A stretch of DNA of 64,000 bases from Hirundichthys speculiger (GCA_018398805.1 JAGFBZ010000853.1:243501-307500), one strand, 5' to 3'; counted from the stretch's first letter, positions 36,601 through 48,978 are shown. Made by a program: numbers and translations. Notes: generated by a model from the letters alone, not told the origin.

Positions 36601-38316
36601 CTGTTTCTTTACCTATTCATAAGGTGTTAGGTTACATGGCTTGTAGGTCCATGACACTCCCTACTTCCTGTATTTTGACAAGCAAGGACATGCAAAGCCT
36701 TTGTGTTTGTGTCTGTATTTCATGACGTAGCAGCTGCTGCATCTGGTTTGGCAGGATTTCTGAGGAAAGAGAGAGAAGGCAGAGAGAATCGGAAAGAGAA
36801 GGGAGCTAAAGAGTTTTTCTCTTTGCTACATCAAACTCCACTGCTCTTCAGTTCTTCTCTTGCTGGCCTCAACATATTGGGTATTAGTGTGACGTTTCAG
36901 CACCAGGTAAGATTCTATTTTGTTTTTATTAATTTAACCATCTTTTTAAAAAAGTATTGAATCGTAAACAAGGAGACTCTAGCCAGACTGTTTCAATTTT
37001 CCAGTGGCTGAGTTACAGCACACTTTTTTTCCCCACTTTTCTTTCTAGTAAAGTAAGAACAATGCACGTTAGTTAGCCCAAATAACGAAGAAACAGGAAA
37101 AAAAAACAACTCCCTTTGCGATGACTAAGACACAAAACATTCAGGAGAGAGAGCATACTTAGCAGTCTTGTGAAAAAAAGGAATTTCCTTCTGTAGATTC
37201 ACTACAAAGACAGAGGTTTGGTGCAGTTTGTCCTGTTTAAAAAAATGTACCTTTCCACAGTGCTACTAATAACTCGCTGCTGAAATTTTGAGGATTTTTT
37301 TTGTTATCAATTGAGATTCAAATTTTAGCTGAATCAAATTAAAATAAACAATCGGTCGCAAAACTGAAATCTCCTCCCCAGTATGTTCCCTCTCATGGCC
37401 TTCAGGTGAGGATATCCTGCGGTACCAGGTACCAAAATAACAGCAGCACATTTCTTCAGTTCTTTCAGTCTTGACTTAGTTTTATAGCAAATCCCACACA
37501 TGGTCAATCTGATTGAGTCTTGCAGCCAAGTCATCATCCTGAAGTCTTTGTTATGACCCTTATGCCACACATCTATTTTCTCTTCACATCTGTTCATTCT
37601 TTACATTACGCTGGGATATGTTCGCAGCGTAAGGTAAAAGTTGGAGCATATCCCCTCTTTTATTGGGGAAGAAGCACTGTACACCCCGATAAGGTTGCCA
37701 ATCCATCACAAGGCGACACAAACAATGTGCACAATCAAACATACAGTCAATGCAGAATCACTAATCAACCTAACAGATGTCTTTGCACACGTTAAAAATG
37801 TACCTAGAGACATCCTCCATAGGCATGTGTAGAATATGTAAACTTCACACAGTACGGCCCTAGTCATATTTGACTGGGAACCTTCAAAGAGCAAGGCAAC
37901 AATGCTAACTACTGCAGAATCACATGCTTAAAGTTGTTCTACGTATTACAGTGGTGCTGGAGACTTTTTCCCCTCTCCACACACCAAAGAAGTAGGTGAA
38001 ATTGTGCACCAGAAACTTTTAAATTTGTGAAATCTTTGAAGGATGAACAGTTCTATTGAAGGAAGTCACTGCTATTATGTAATACTGCTCACAGCTATGT
38101 GGCCTTTAGTTTTTGATTGGTGCTCAACATGTTAATGTAAGATCCACATCAATGTCTGGACCATTTGATACACAGCAGATTGCTTCTATTGGTTTCCATT
38201 TTTCTCCAATGCAACCTCCTGCCATTTTTACCTCAGACAAATGATGCTCATGCTCATTAGACAAAGCCACCTTTATCCATTGCTCATGGTCTTGTTCTGA
38301 TTCTCATGTGTTCATT

Positions 38317-38745
38317 ACCTCCACCAAGGGGGTTATGTTTTTGCTGGTATTTATCTGTCTGTCTGTCTGTGTTCAAGATAACTCAAAAAGTTATGGATGG
38401 ATTTTGATGAAATTTTCAGGAGTAGTTGGAAATGTGAAAAGGAAGAACTGATTTCATTTAGGGTGTGATCCGGAAAAAATCCTGGGTTCTGGATCACTTT
38501 CAAATTTTTGATAACATTGTGGTCAATGGGGCCAAAATTTTTTTTTCTCAATATCTCTGTTAATTATTGCCCAAAACTCATGAAATTTGACTCAGGGATT
38601 GAAAATGGGAACCTCTATCAAAATTCAAAGGCTGACCCGGATCTGATCCAGAAGGCGGATTTTATCGCAATCTGTAAATTGCTATATGAGGGAACTGTTG
38701 CGCTTGGCGGAGGTCTGCGCTCTCCGAGTGCTTTTCTAGTTCTTA
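38317..38745 (+). repeat. Dispersed repeat, copy B (longer)
   Basis: Shares its first 190 bases with the copy in the ptp4a2 intron and continues through TTGACTCAGGGATTGAAAAT to GGAGGTCTGCGCTCTCCGAG. The structure is that of a SINE or MITE. The frame across it is not conserved coding. Confidence 0.8.
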
Positions 38746-39227
38746 CTACTTTAGCCATAGACCAGGGGTCAGCAAGTTGTGACAGAATGTGCCTTCTGAC
38801 TTTTTAAAAATCACAGTAATCACAGTTCTTTTGTGGGGGAAGACCACACGAGACATAGTTCACTACCCATCAATGAGCAGCATCAGTGAGCATGTGGTAC
38901 CAATGACCTTACTGGCTATTCACCAGTTATTCTTCCTTATACCACTTTGAGATAATTATTGCAAACTGGGAACACTCAAGAATAACTGTTGGAGATCCTT
39001 TGGTCAGTTGTCCATATGCCACAATTTGCCCCTTGAAGTAATCAGATCAGATTACTACAGATGTTCTGTTTAAACTGGCCATTTAAATCAGATTTCAAAT
39101 TCTGTTTTGCCTCAGTAACTGGAGCAATATGACTGCATCATACAATGACTTCAACCCCTGAATGTTAGAATGGTAGAACAGAATTCATGCTACGACAAGC
39201 AGGCATTTTTAACAATAGATGCGGACC

Positions 39228-40440
39228 AGTGGCGGAGCTTCAGTGGGGGTTGGGGGGGCAGTACTCCCCCTGCCCGGGCCCAGGAGGGCCCGGTGAAAGA
39301 CAAAGAAACAGACCTCTCTTCAGGCATCAGTCACACCTTGCGCACAACTGGATACAACAACTTCTGTGAAAAGTATATGTGCTACTTCGAGGTTATATAT
39401 AGGTTGCCCCAGCCAGAATGAATGATGGTTGGTCAAAAAAAAAAATTTAAGACTGACTTTGGTCATGTAGGTTTCTACACAGTGAATTAAATGTTGTGCT
39501 GCATGGCTGGCTTCATGTTCACTCTCACATTTAACTTTACAATGTGCAAATTTACAACTGGAATGCCGGTAAGATCTCCACATGTATTTTGGGTAAAATA
39601 GTCATCAACAGCCGTCCATCAGCGTCATCATCAGTCACTAGTCAACAGGGTCTATGTGGTGCAGGGTAGGTGGATCTCGGATTAATTAAATCATGAGTGG
39701 CAAGCAACAAAACGCAAAGAAAAGGAAAAAAGAGCGCAGGAAAAGACTAAACTAAAAAAGCTGGATACATATCCTCCTGGAGATGAACCTGACATTGTTG
39801 ACCGTGAGTCAAGCCCACCAAAACTGGCACCACGGTCAGGGAGCCAGATTTACAGGTACAATTTCTCACAATCACTGTCACTAAAAACAACATGTGAGTT
39901 AGTTGTAAACTGTTGATGTGGTTGTTATCTGAGTAGCCCGACCGCCTAATGTTATTATTAGAGGCCAGGTAGCCTAATGTTTTTGTTGTTCTCATGGTTT
40001 GTTAGACCTCATGTTGGTTTTGTCGAGGTTACTCTTGCAAAAAGGCTCGTACAGCGACGTGCTCAGAGATGGTATTTATTAACAGCAATGGAAACACATC
40101 AGGCGAAATCAGCTCTTGGTACAGAGCAGAATGAATAAATGCCGGTAGCTACTACAACAATAACAGTGGTGTGTCTCCCGTGTGATGTCACAACTGCATA
40201 CCGCCAAATACATTTTAGACAATATATTATGCCATAATACTACTGGTTTGATTGATTTCAAAATGGCCTGGTCGCTCTTCGTGGTGTTGAACTCTTACTA
40301 TCAAATGCTTTGAGTAATGCTTGTAAGTCCCACTGTTGCAGGCATGTGTATGTTGTAAAACGATGTAATCACAACCTTTATTGGGCTTTAATGGCCCGGT
40401 CATGTGCCCCGCCCCTGGCCCGGCAGTGACATGTTCCAAA
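39228..40440 (+). mobile_element. hAT-like remnant
   Basis: CAGTGGCGGAGCTTCAGTGG at the left is a hAT-like end, followed by GGCCCAGGAGGGCCC. A short frame from 39693 (MSGKQQNAKKRKKERRKR) resembles the start of a hAT/zf-MYM-type transposase and stops after 20 codons; KLDTYPPGDEPDIVDRE follows in another frame. The right limit is uncertain. Confidence 0.4.
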
Positions 40441-40999
40441 TTTTATTGGATGCATTGACATTGGATTTTTGCCAATGTTTTTGGGAAGGATGCGTTGTAA
40501 TAGCTCTCTGCTGCGGGTGTTCCTATTGTTTTTGAACACACCAATAATCAGTCATGCAATGAGTTAAATGTCAACTTCAAGTTAGTACTTGAAGGCGATC
40601 ACTCCCTCTCTCAGCCTTCCACACCAAAGAATGCTGGCAAAAATAAAAGGTTCACAATTCAGTCCGGCGTCACACGACATCACATTAACATCATTCAAGT
40701 GAATGAGAAATGAGACCTCTGAAATCTGAAACAAATGCATGTGAATCCTGCCTCACTGACATCTGTGTTGTTGGCATAGCAAGCCATGCCAATGGTTGAT
40801 GCCTCAACAGATAAGTCTTATTTGATTATTTGTAAATTAAATGATAGACGGGCAGTATTACCGATCTGAGGAGCTGTCTTGATGAGATATTAATTATTGA
40901 ACTTGTCTGTGTCTGTGTTAATTATGTGGCTAATTGAGGTTTTCTGCAAAAAAATGTTGATATTCTTAAATCCTCACTGGCTGAAAGAAGATGAAAGTG

Positions 41000-42550
41000 C
41001 AGTGAAAAAGTATTTGCTCCCTTTCTGATTTCTTTTCTTCTTTTGCATGTTTGTCACACTTAAATGGTTCATATTCATCATAATGGTTTAAAGAGACTTA
41101 AACTTTAGACAAAATAATCCAAGTAAACACAAAATGCAGTTTTTAAGTGGTGATATTATTGATTAAGGGAGAAAAACTATCAAACCTACATTGGCCTTTT
41201 GTAAAAACATAATGGGCCCCTAAATCTAATAACTGGTTGTGCCACCTTTAGCAGCAACAAATAGAATTAAGAGTTTTCAATAACTGGCAATGAGTCTTCC
41301 ACATCACTGTGGAGGACTTTTGGCCCACTATTCTTTGCAGAATCATTTCATTTCAGACTAAATTGGAGGGTTTCTGAGCACAAACCGACTTTTTAAGGCC
41401 ATGCAAGAGCATCTCAATTGAATTCAAATATGGACTTTGACTAGACCACTCCAAAACCTTCACTTAATTTTTTCTGAAGCCCTTCGGAAGTAGACTTGCT
41501 GGTGTGTTTTGGATCATTGTCCTGGTGCAGAACTGAAATGCATTTCAGCTTGAGGTGACGAACTGATGGCCGCACATACTCCTTCAAGATTTTTTGGTAG
41601 AGAGAAGACTTCATGGTTCCATCAGTCACAACAAGTTGTCGAGGGCCTGAAGCAAAGCAGTCCCAGACCATCACACTACCGCCACATATTTGACCATTGG
41701 TATGATGTTCTTTTTCTGAAATGCTGTGTTACTTTTACATCAGATGTAAAAGGACACGCACCTTCCAAAAAGTTCAACTTTTGTTTCGTCAGTCCACAGA
41801 ATGTTTTACCAAAAGTCTTGGATTTCATCAAGATGTTTTTGACAAAAGTGAGATGATCCTCTACTACGTTCTTCTTGGACAGCAGTGGTTTTCTCCTTGG
41901 AACTCTCCCATGGATGCTATTTCTGCCTCGTCCCTTTCTTACGGTTGAGTCATGGACACTGACCTTAACTGAGGCAAGTGAGGCCTGGTGTTCTTTAGAT
42001 GTTGTTGTGGGTTTTTTTGTGACCTCTTGGATGAGCCGTCGCTGTGCTCTTGGGGTCATTTTTGTAGCCTGGCCAGTCCTCGGAAGGTTTAGCACTGCTC
42101 CATGTTTTCTCCATTTGTGGATATCGGCTCTCACTGTGGTTTGCTGGAGGTTAAGAAAGTCTTTGTAACCTTTTTTCAGACTGTTGCTCATCTGTTTCTG
42201 AATTTCTTTGGATGTTTTGCTTTTTAGGATCTTTTGGCCCTTGTCAGACAGGTTCTGTTTAGGTGATCTCTTGGTTTGACAGGTCTGGCAGTAATCAAGC
42301 CTGTACCTGCCCAGTGACATTGAACTCAGCTTTCCAAAAAATGTGATTTACCACAGTTACTTCATGATTTTAAAAGGGGGGCAATTACTTTTTCAAAGAG
42401 GGCCATGTAGGTTTAAATAATTTTCTTCCCTTAACAAATAAAATCCCCATTTAAAAACTGCATTTTGCATTTACATGGGTTATCGTCTAATATTTATGTC
42501 TGTCTGATGATCTGAAACATTTAGGTGTGACAATCAGTCCCATCAGTTTT
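41000..42550 (-). mobile_element. Tc1-like transposon with about 200-bp inverted repeats, degenerate transposase
   Basis: The left repeat (41000-41225) and right repeat (42365-42540) are inverted copies, e.g. CAAAATGCAGTTTTTAA and TAAACCTACATGGCC words. The minus-strand frame 41676-42320 encodes an N-terminal part (SDKGQKILKSKTSKEIQKQM ... GLTKQKLNFLEG). The downstream frame 41441-41674 carries MVWDCFASG and LHQDNDPKHTSK. A frameshift near 41675 separates them and stops follow. The right outer end is diverged, and no clean TA duplication was found. Confidence 0.88.
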
Positions 42551-42559
42551 GAGGCAGAA

Positions 42560-44180
42560 TATGACATAGTGTTACAATAATCAACTTTACCTAGGATGTA
42601 GGGTCAAAGATGCCATCATCTAGGCCAAATGTCACATTTAATAAAAGTCAGTGAAGCCTGTATGAAAGTAAATGACTAAGCTTCAAATAGAGTGAATCCA
42701 GAGTTTAGAGTGTTAAGAGAAAAGTCCTCAGCACTCACCCACTAATGTTTTCTGAAATCCAAATATTTTACTCTTTTGTAAACACTGACTTAGCTAATGC
42801 TGCACCAGAAACCATAAAGGCCTGAGAAGAATGTTCCACAACCCAGCAGGATTTTTGTTTTCCACTGATGAAGAAGAACAAACCACCAAAGTTATGGTTT
42901 CTGTTACTATAAACTTAAAGCTCTTATCATGCCTCTGAAACCTCAAATCAGTAGCCCATACCTTTAACTGGGAGGATATATGTGGGGTCTTATCATGAAA
43001 CATTTGTCTATGGAAAAATATATATATAATAAAAGTGTTTGACATTGTGAATGAGTTGAGCTTCACATCACCTGAAGTTAAAATGTGTCTACAACATGAA
43101 AGAAAATGATTCATGATCAGATATTTCCATATCAATGTAAACTGAATGTTTATTAGGAGACATACTCCACACTGGCTCAATTACATGTTTTTCTAAAGGA
43201 AAAACACATTTCCAAACACACAGTACACAAACACAGTATCAGTATCTTAGTAACAAAACCTCAGGAACCACACATGTGGCAGTAGACTTACATTTGAAGT
43301 TATATTCACATTAGACCACTCAGCAGCTTGGCTGCTTCATTCATGAGTCTCTGCTTACACACCCACAGCAGTGTTCATTTGGCAGAAGCAGAAACACACT
43401 GCAGCTGTGTGTACAGAGGGTAGATCTGTGTTAAATAAAGTCTCTGTCAGTGTTAAAAACTTGCAAGCATGTACAATCATCATGCTGCCTTCACGTTGTT
43501 AAGTATATGTGCGTGTTAGACAGCAGCTTTTTAGACTTTTCAAAGTAGACATTTTGACTTGTTACAGCAAGAAATGGCCAGAAGTTACAATTCCTATACA
43601 TTTTAGCTGATCACATGTGCTTCATGAAATTATGCTTTTTTTTCTCCACTTTAATAAGATAAAATATCTACTACGGGAAAAAATCCCTTCTTTGCTAAGT
43701 TTTTCCTTAATTAATTTTTTTATCCCCTATGCTTTATTCTGTTTTGTATTTTCAAAATGTTGAACCATAGTTTTCAGACATTAGCAAAGCTGTCTTGACT
43801 AATCTGTTATCATCTTTCAGTGAAATTTCCTGAGTGTGAGGTAGCACCATGAACTAAACAAACACAATTAAGGATTATTTTTTCATAGAGAGTACAGATA
43901 TATGTTACATTGAAATATCAGTTTTAATTTCGTTTCAAGGAATATTTACTTATTTATTGAAAGTGTCGTCTAGCTGTAGCTGTACTCAAAGCAAAAGCCC
44001 GCCAAAGCAATATTGGATCATTTTACAGCACGATGGCACACATCAACAATGATGAAGGTGCCTAAGACTTAAGAAAGTAATTACGGAAGAGAAAATGAGA
44101 GACTGAGCAAGAGATCAAACAAAGTAAATCTTCGATAGCAGCATGAAAGCCATGACAGGGGTGATGAGTCCTTGGCGTCA
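42560..44180. other. No gene seen
   Basis: AT-rich DNA between two transposons. The 128-codon minus frame at 42794-43180 shows no family resemblance. Confidence 0.5.
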
Positions 44181-44398
44181 TTTTAATACACTGCCCGGCC
44201 AAAAAAAAGTCACCACCAAAAAAAAAAGCTCATACAACACGACCTTCTTCCATTGCTCCAGAGTCCAATCTTTATGCTCCCTAGCAAACTGAAGCCCTTT
44301 TTCCGGTTAGCCTTACTGATTAGTGGTTTTCTTAAGGCTACACAGCTGTTCAGTCCCAATCCCTTGAGTTCCCTTGGCATTGTGCGTGTGGCCCTGAG

Positions 44399-45748
44399 CA
44401 GGGCATAAAATTGCGACTAAATGGTCGCCAAATGCGACCAAAATTTGACCATTTCGACCGTTTTTCTGCCTTGTCGCCTGTGGTGAGGGCCACAAAATCC
44501 ACCATCAACTTAGAAAAAAAACCCTTTTTTTTCTATGATTTCTGCACATTTGTCATGTGTTACCAAGGCAAACATATTGAAATGATTTAGAAACAAAGTT
44601 TATTTGGCGAAAAGTGGATATATTTTGGGTGCACATCGTTTGCCCGAAGTCATAACTACACATGTGCCTAACCCAGCGATTGACAGATGGACAAAACTGA
44701 AGACGGAAGAATGCAAAAACCTATCACTTAATCTACTCCACAGCAAAATGGATCGTTTTGGTAAATAATCTCATAAAAATACACAACAGAATAGTTAAAA
44801 AGAAAGAAATGATATTAGTTTTCATAGTAAGCATGGAAACAGAATAAAATGTGCTTTCATGCTTGTAAATCATACCTGTCAAGTATCCCGTTTTGGCCGG
44901 GAAAGTCCCGTATTTTACTCTTCTCTCCCGCCGTCCTCCCGTATTAGTATTTTTCCCGTAAATCTCCCGTATTTTTACCTGTGTTATTAAAAAATAATAA
45001 TACCGCATCGGTCAGAGTAAAAAAAAAAAAAGAAACATTCCCAATCTGAGATCTGTCACTTGCCTCGTGATAACTGCCACAGCAGTAGCTACTACAGCTA
45101 CTGTAGGTAGTAGATGTCGCGAGGTTAGTGTGTGACATCCGATGAGTGACAGCGCGTGAAGAAAAAAACGATTGTTACAGAGAATAGGATTGCGCTCTTC
45201 TCTCACGTAAAATAGGAAATGAGATGAAAAACTGTAAAAGAAGAGCAATATGAAATGAAAACAATGTGTGGAATGAAAATCATATATAAATGTAAATACA
45301 AGCAATGTTAAATGAACAAAAAATATGCAAATCCCTTCAAATAATTACTCTTTATAGATGCCCCTTTTGTGTTTTCATAGGCTATAATGAATGTTCATAT
45401 TATGTCAATGTGGCTTTATGCACAGCTGCACTACTTCCTGAACTTCAGCCAGCTGCTTTGTTTCCTGTGTGCCATTAATTGACAAACTGATTAATCCAGG
45501 TGTGTCTGACCTCACAGCAATGGTCAGACACACCTGGATTGATCAGTTTGTCCAATAATGGCACACAGGAAACATAAGAGCTGGCTGAAGTTGCTGAACA
45601 TGCTGGGAGCGTCCATGATAATGTCAGCAGTCTACGGGGGCGTATGGGGCGACGAAAAACACTCACGACCAAAATTGCTAGCTGGCTACCAACTTCAAAA
45701 ACCTGGTAGCCAGGGGTTGCTTGGTGAAAATTCTAATTTTATGCCCTG
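44399..45748. mobile_element. 1350-bp non-autonomous element (hAT-like) nested in the Tc1 copy
   Basis: It has 14-bp terminal inverted repeats CAGGGCATAAAATT and is flanked by CTGAG at 44394-44398 and 45749-45753. The interrupted transposase frame is restored when the element and one CTGAG are removed, which supports a 5-bp target duplication. Inside are CCCGTATTTT-type words and a large hairpin at 45443-45590. No transposase frame is seen. Confidence 0.85.
45443..45590. repeat. Large inverted repeat (about 68-base arms) inside the nested element
   Basis: The left arm starts CTTCAGCCAGCTGCTTTG and the right arm ends AAGAGCTGGCTGAAG. AATCCAGGTGTGTCTGACC is mirrored by GGTCAGACACACCTGGATT around a loop of about 10 bases (TCACAGCAAT). 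The arms are nearly perfect. Confidence 0.9.
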
Positions 45749-45796
45749 CTGAGTTCTACTGTTGTTTTTCTTTGATTTGATCTCACCAAACGTTTA

Positions 45797-46408
45797 AGAT
45801 AGATAGATAGATAGATAGATCTTTATTGTCTGTCTCGGGTAAAAACAGAAATTCATCATTAAAAACAGCTCAATGAAGCATTAAAACATAATTAAAAACC
45901 ACAGTCAAGCACACTAAAACTCATTCAACAACAATAAAAAGTTTATGTTATGTGTTCTTATTAAGAGCAGTTATTGCAGATGGGATGAAGGATTTTTTTG
46001 TAAATGTTTTTCCGGGCCAGTGGGGTTCTGTAGCGTCTGCCTGATGGCAGCAGCATGAAGGAGTGGTGGAGGGGATGGGTGGGATCCCCATTGATGAGGG
46101 TGGCTTTCTTCATCACTGAGCACCTGTACAGTTCGCAGAGAGGATGTTGAGATGTTTCCGTTATCTTGCTGGCTTGATTTATTATCCGGGAGAGTTTTGC
46201 TTTATGTTTTGCAGTAAGAAAGTTGAACCAAGATGAGATGTTATAGTTGAGGATGGATTCAATGAGTGATCTATATACCAGAGTTAAAATGTCTTTGCTG
46301 ATGTTAAAACTTCTCAATTTCCTGAGCAGGTGGAGACGCTGTTGTGCCTTTATGTAGATGGAGTCAGTGTGTTGTGAGAAGGACAGGCAGGTGTCGATTT
46401 TAAGTGAT
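45797..46408 (-). mobile_element. LINE 3' fragment with reverse-transcriptase C-terminus
   Basis: The minus strand encodes the end of a LINE polyprotein: QRLHLLRKLRSFNISKD, LVYRSLIESILNYNISSWF and HPLHHSFMLLPSGRRYRTP. It finishes in a TATCTATC-type tail (GATA repeats at 45799-45823 on plus). It is 5' truncated and inserted in the Tc1 transposase at CTTAAA, which appears on both sides as a short target duplication. Clade Rex1/L2-like is a guess. Confidence 0.82.
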
Positions 46409-47035
46409 CGCCGACCACGATCATTGAGGATGTTTTTCCAGCCACATTTCCTCCCTGAAGACGATGGGTCCCCACTATCCTTCCAGTTTTTAATAATGCG
46501 TTGGGCAGTTATTAATCCAATTTTGGTGTTTTCTGTAATCTCCTTAGATGTTTTCTCTGCTTGATGCATGCCAATGATCTGACCCTTCTCAAACAGACTA
46601 ACATTTTTTCTATGACCACGAGATGTGTCTTTCGACGTGGTTGTTTAGGAAATGAAAAGCAACTCATTGCACCAGTTGGGGTTAAATAACTTGTTGCCAG
46701 TTGAAAGATAATCGCCCATGCAGTAATTATCCAATAGATTAATTACCCAAAGAGGCCCGTACCTATTTTCTTAGTTAAATCCAGGTTGCAGCTTTTTTTT
46801 GGCCGGGAAGTGTATCATAAGTAAACATTTCCGTGGCTTTAGCCAAGAAATTCTCCTGCATAATAGCTGTCCTGTGAATAGAGGTTGTCCCAGTACTGTG
46901 GAACATGACGGATAAGAACTCATCCAGGACTTTGCAAATCTATTCTTTCTGGTCTTCTCCAAGCTCGTGGCTCCCTCGAGTTCTTCCAGGCAAAGCAGAC
47001 AGGATTACAACCCATGAAGCTGTTAGTGCTGATGT

Positions 47036-47180
47036 TTCCTTGTGGAAATGACAGGAACATCGCCTGGAATTTCTCGTGAGCTTCAATATGTCAACAATCT
47101 TCCCCGTTTTGTCCTTCATCTCATGCCAAATCCATGCCTTTCATCTTCTCTTCGCAGAGAGATCTTTCCCACCTAGCAGA
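47036..47180 (+). repeat. Dispersed repeat pair, member 2
   Basis: CTTGTGGAAATGACAGGAA and CAATATGTCAACAATCTTCC mirror the member at 34019-34165 on the same strand. Confidence 0.6.
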
Positions 47181-47394
47181 TAGAAATAGCATCATTTCGT
47201 AGTACTTGAGTAGCCTCTGTTTTCTAAATGTTGTTTTTACATTTCAGTTTTAGTTGTGCTGATAATGGAGAAAAAAATACACCACCTTTTTGCTTTGCCC
47301 TCAACTAAGCTAACTAGTAGCTAATTTAAGGTATTTATTTATTGTAGTTGTCACACAGAGAAAGAATGTGAATTTTGACCCTAACCCTTTTTAG

Positions 47395-47600
47395 GATACT
47401 GCAGATAATGCAATTGCCTGCATACTGCATACTACATACTACATTTAGACAACATCAGTGTGCACTAGTATAGAAAGCAGTTTCAAAAACATCCTCAGTC
47501 AGACAACTAAGGCGATTTTCAAACCTACATACACCATACTGCATTTACAATGCAGTATATAGCATGTACAGCATACTGGTATGGCATACACTTGTTATTA
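47395..47600. repeat. CATACTGCATACTACAT-type repeat
   Basis: CATACTGCATACTACATACT words and related GTATGGCATACAC words are scattered through this stretch. It appears to be a decayed dispersed repeat with no coding content. Confidence 0.45.
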
Positions 47601-47852
47601 CTACATAGTATACCCCCATAAAAGCTATTAAGCTATAGCATATCCAGAAAAAGATATGGATATTCTTGGTGTATTGCAGATTGTGCAACCATTTACATAT
47701 TGCACACTAGATTTGGGTTAAGTCCCTATGTCTCAACAGTGTGCAGTTTTGAAAAGAGCTCAACAGCAACAACCTACCGTACCTGGAATTGTAGCAATGT
47801 TAGCTTGTGAGTATAAGAATCCAGTTTCCATTTGTGGTTTTACAAAAAAAAA

Positions 47853-47918
47853 AGGGGGTGGCTAGTAACAGCAACTCTGTCGCAGCGAATCAGAGTTGCT
47901 GTTACTGGCCTCCCCCTC
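47853..47918. repeat. Short inverted repeat
   Basis: AGGGGGTGGCTAGTAACAGC is mirrored by GCTGTTACTGGCCTCCCCCT around CAACTCTGTCGCAGCGAATCAGAGTT-type sequence. The result is a strong hairpin with arms of about 27 bases. Confidence 0.8.
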
Positions 47919-48749
47919 TTTGTAATACCTTTCAGCGCGCTAGTGGCCACCATTTGAACTGAGAAGCGCAGCTGTGAGCATTTAACACAGAATATCTTCA
48001 CTCCACGACGCGTCGGAAAAATCTGAAAGGTTACGTTTTTAGTTACCTAACTTATTCCTGCTACATGTTGTTTGAGCAAACAGTTTTCCACACTTCATAT
48101 GCAGATGATGTGGTACATAGTGTAGAGATGATGTAAATAGTTTAAATCATTGTTAATTTGTAAATGTGTAGTCTTAATCATTTTTAATATGTAAATTCTG
48201 TATAGTATGACAAATGTTAATATGTAAATAGTGTGAATCAATATTAATAAAGTTGTTTTTTGCCTTTCTTCCTAATTCTGTGAGCTATCAACTGTTGCAA
48301 CACGGGTAATGGTTATTTTATTTTGCACTGCAGTGACAATTTTAATAGTGTAATGCTATAATTTTACTGAATGTGTTAATTTTACAGAATTGTTACATTT
48401 AAAAGAAATTGCAATGTAAATTTGGTTTGGTTTCTAGTTTGCTACCTTAGAGTAAATTACAGAATAGTCCAGTTTTAACACTTTAATGAATGTAGTTAGT
48501 GGACGTTAATCCAGCCCCGGATGAATGGAAGTGGAGGTCCATAAAGCGTCGAGGGAAAGATGTCCACACGACGTCGGGAAAAGACGTCAAAAAAACATTT
48601 CATTCTGCACCTTTTCGAGACGTGATTCCGACGTCGCAAAAAGACGTCATATAGACGTCTTCTGAACCATAAATTGCGCAGTGGGTGTTGTTGATTCTTG
48701 TCAAAAAATTTAAAGTATATATCTTTATGTTTGAAGCCTGAAATGTGGC

Positions 48750-48800
48750 AAAAGGTTGAAAAGTTCAAGGGGGCCTAATACTTTCGCAAGACATTGTAGC
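48750..48800. mobile_element. Tc1-type terminal repeat fragment
   Basis: GGGGGCCTAATACTTTCGCA followed by AGACATTGTA resembles a Tc1-family terminal repeat in teleosts. It lies just upstream of connexin exon 1, and no partner is seen. Confidence 0.5.
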
Positions 48801-48978
48801 TACTAAACTTGACCATATGTGGCTGATATTTAACTATAGCAAGTCTTTGAACTTGTATTTTTTTTTTTTATAAGAAGCAAAGCTCTTTGAAAGTTAAATC
48901 TAACCATGACTTCTATTCCCTCTTGCTCTTTTTCACAGTGAAGACTTGTCTGTCTCCCAGGACACAACAGCAGCAGGG

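Larger units (their letters stand above)
34170..38310. other. No gene seen
   Basis: Repeat-like segments around 34730-34830 and 35880-35960 (GGAGCCCCCGTATAGGGG, with CCCATTCATTTTGAATGAAT beside it) plus the microsatellites listed. A plus-strand frame at 36703-36960 ends near a CACCAG/GTAAGA donor-like site, but no partner exon is evident. Confidence 0.5.
44189..46812 (-). mobile_element. Tc1/mariner element carrying nested hAT and LINE insertions
   Basis: The ends CACTGCCCGGCCAAAAAAAA and, inverted, CACTTCCCGGCCAAAAAAAA are flanked by TA at 44187-44188 and 46813-46814. Transposase remnants on the minus strand run from MHQAEKTSKEITENTKIG (from 46569) to DRGRRSLK. They resume after the LINE as LKRLVRSNQRKTT (about 45754-45796) and after the hAT as RELKGLGLNSCVALRKPL and LQFAREHKDWTLEQWKKV. 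The C-terminal half is deleted next to the left end. The copy is inactive. Confidence 0.88.

Noticed and set aside
36703..36960. 85-codon plus frame ending near a CACCAG/GTAAGA donor-like site
   Set aside because: No family match and no partner exon.
45961..46569. 202-codon minus-strand frame as a novel protein
   Set aside because: A chance fusion of a Tc1 transposase N-terminus to a LINE reverse-transcriptase C-terminus, created by insertion.
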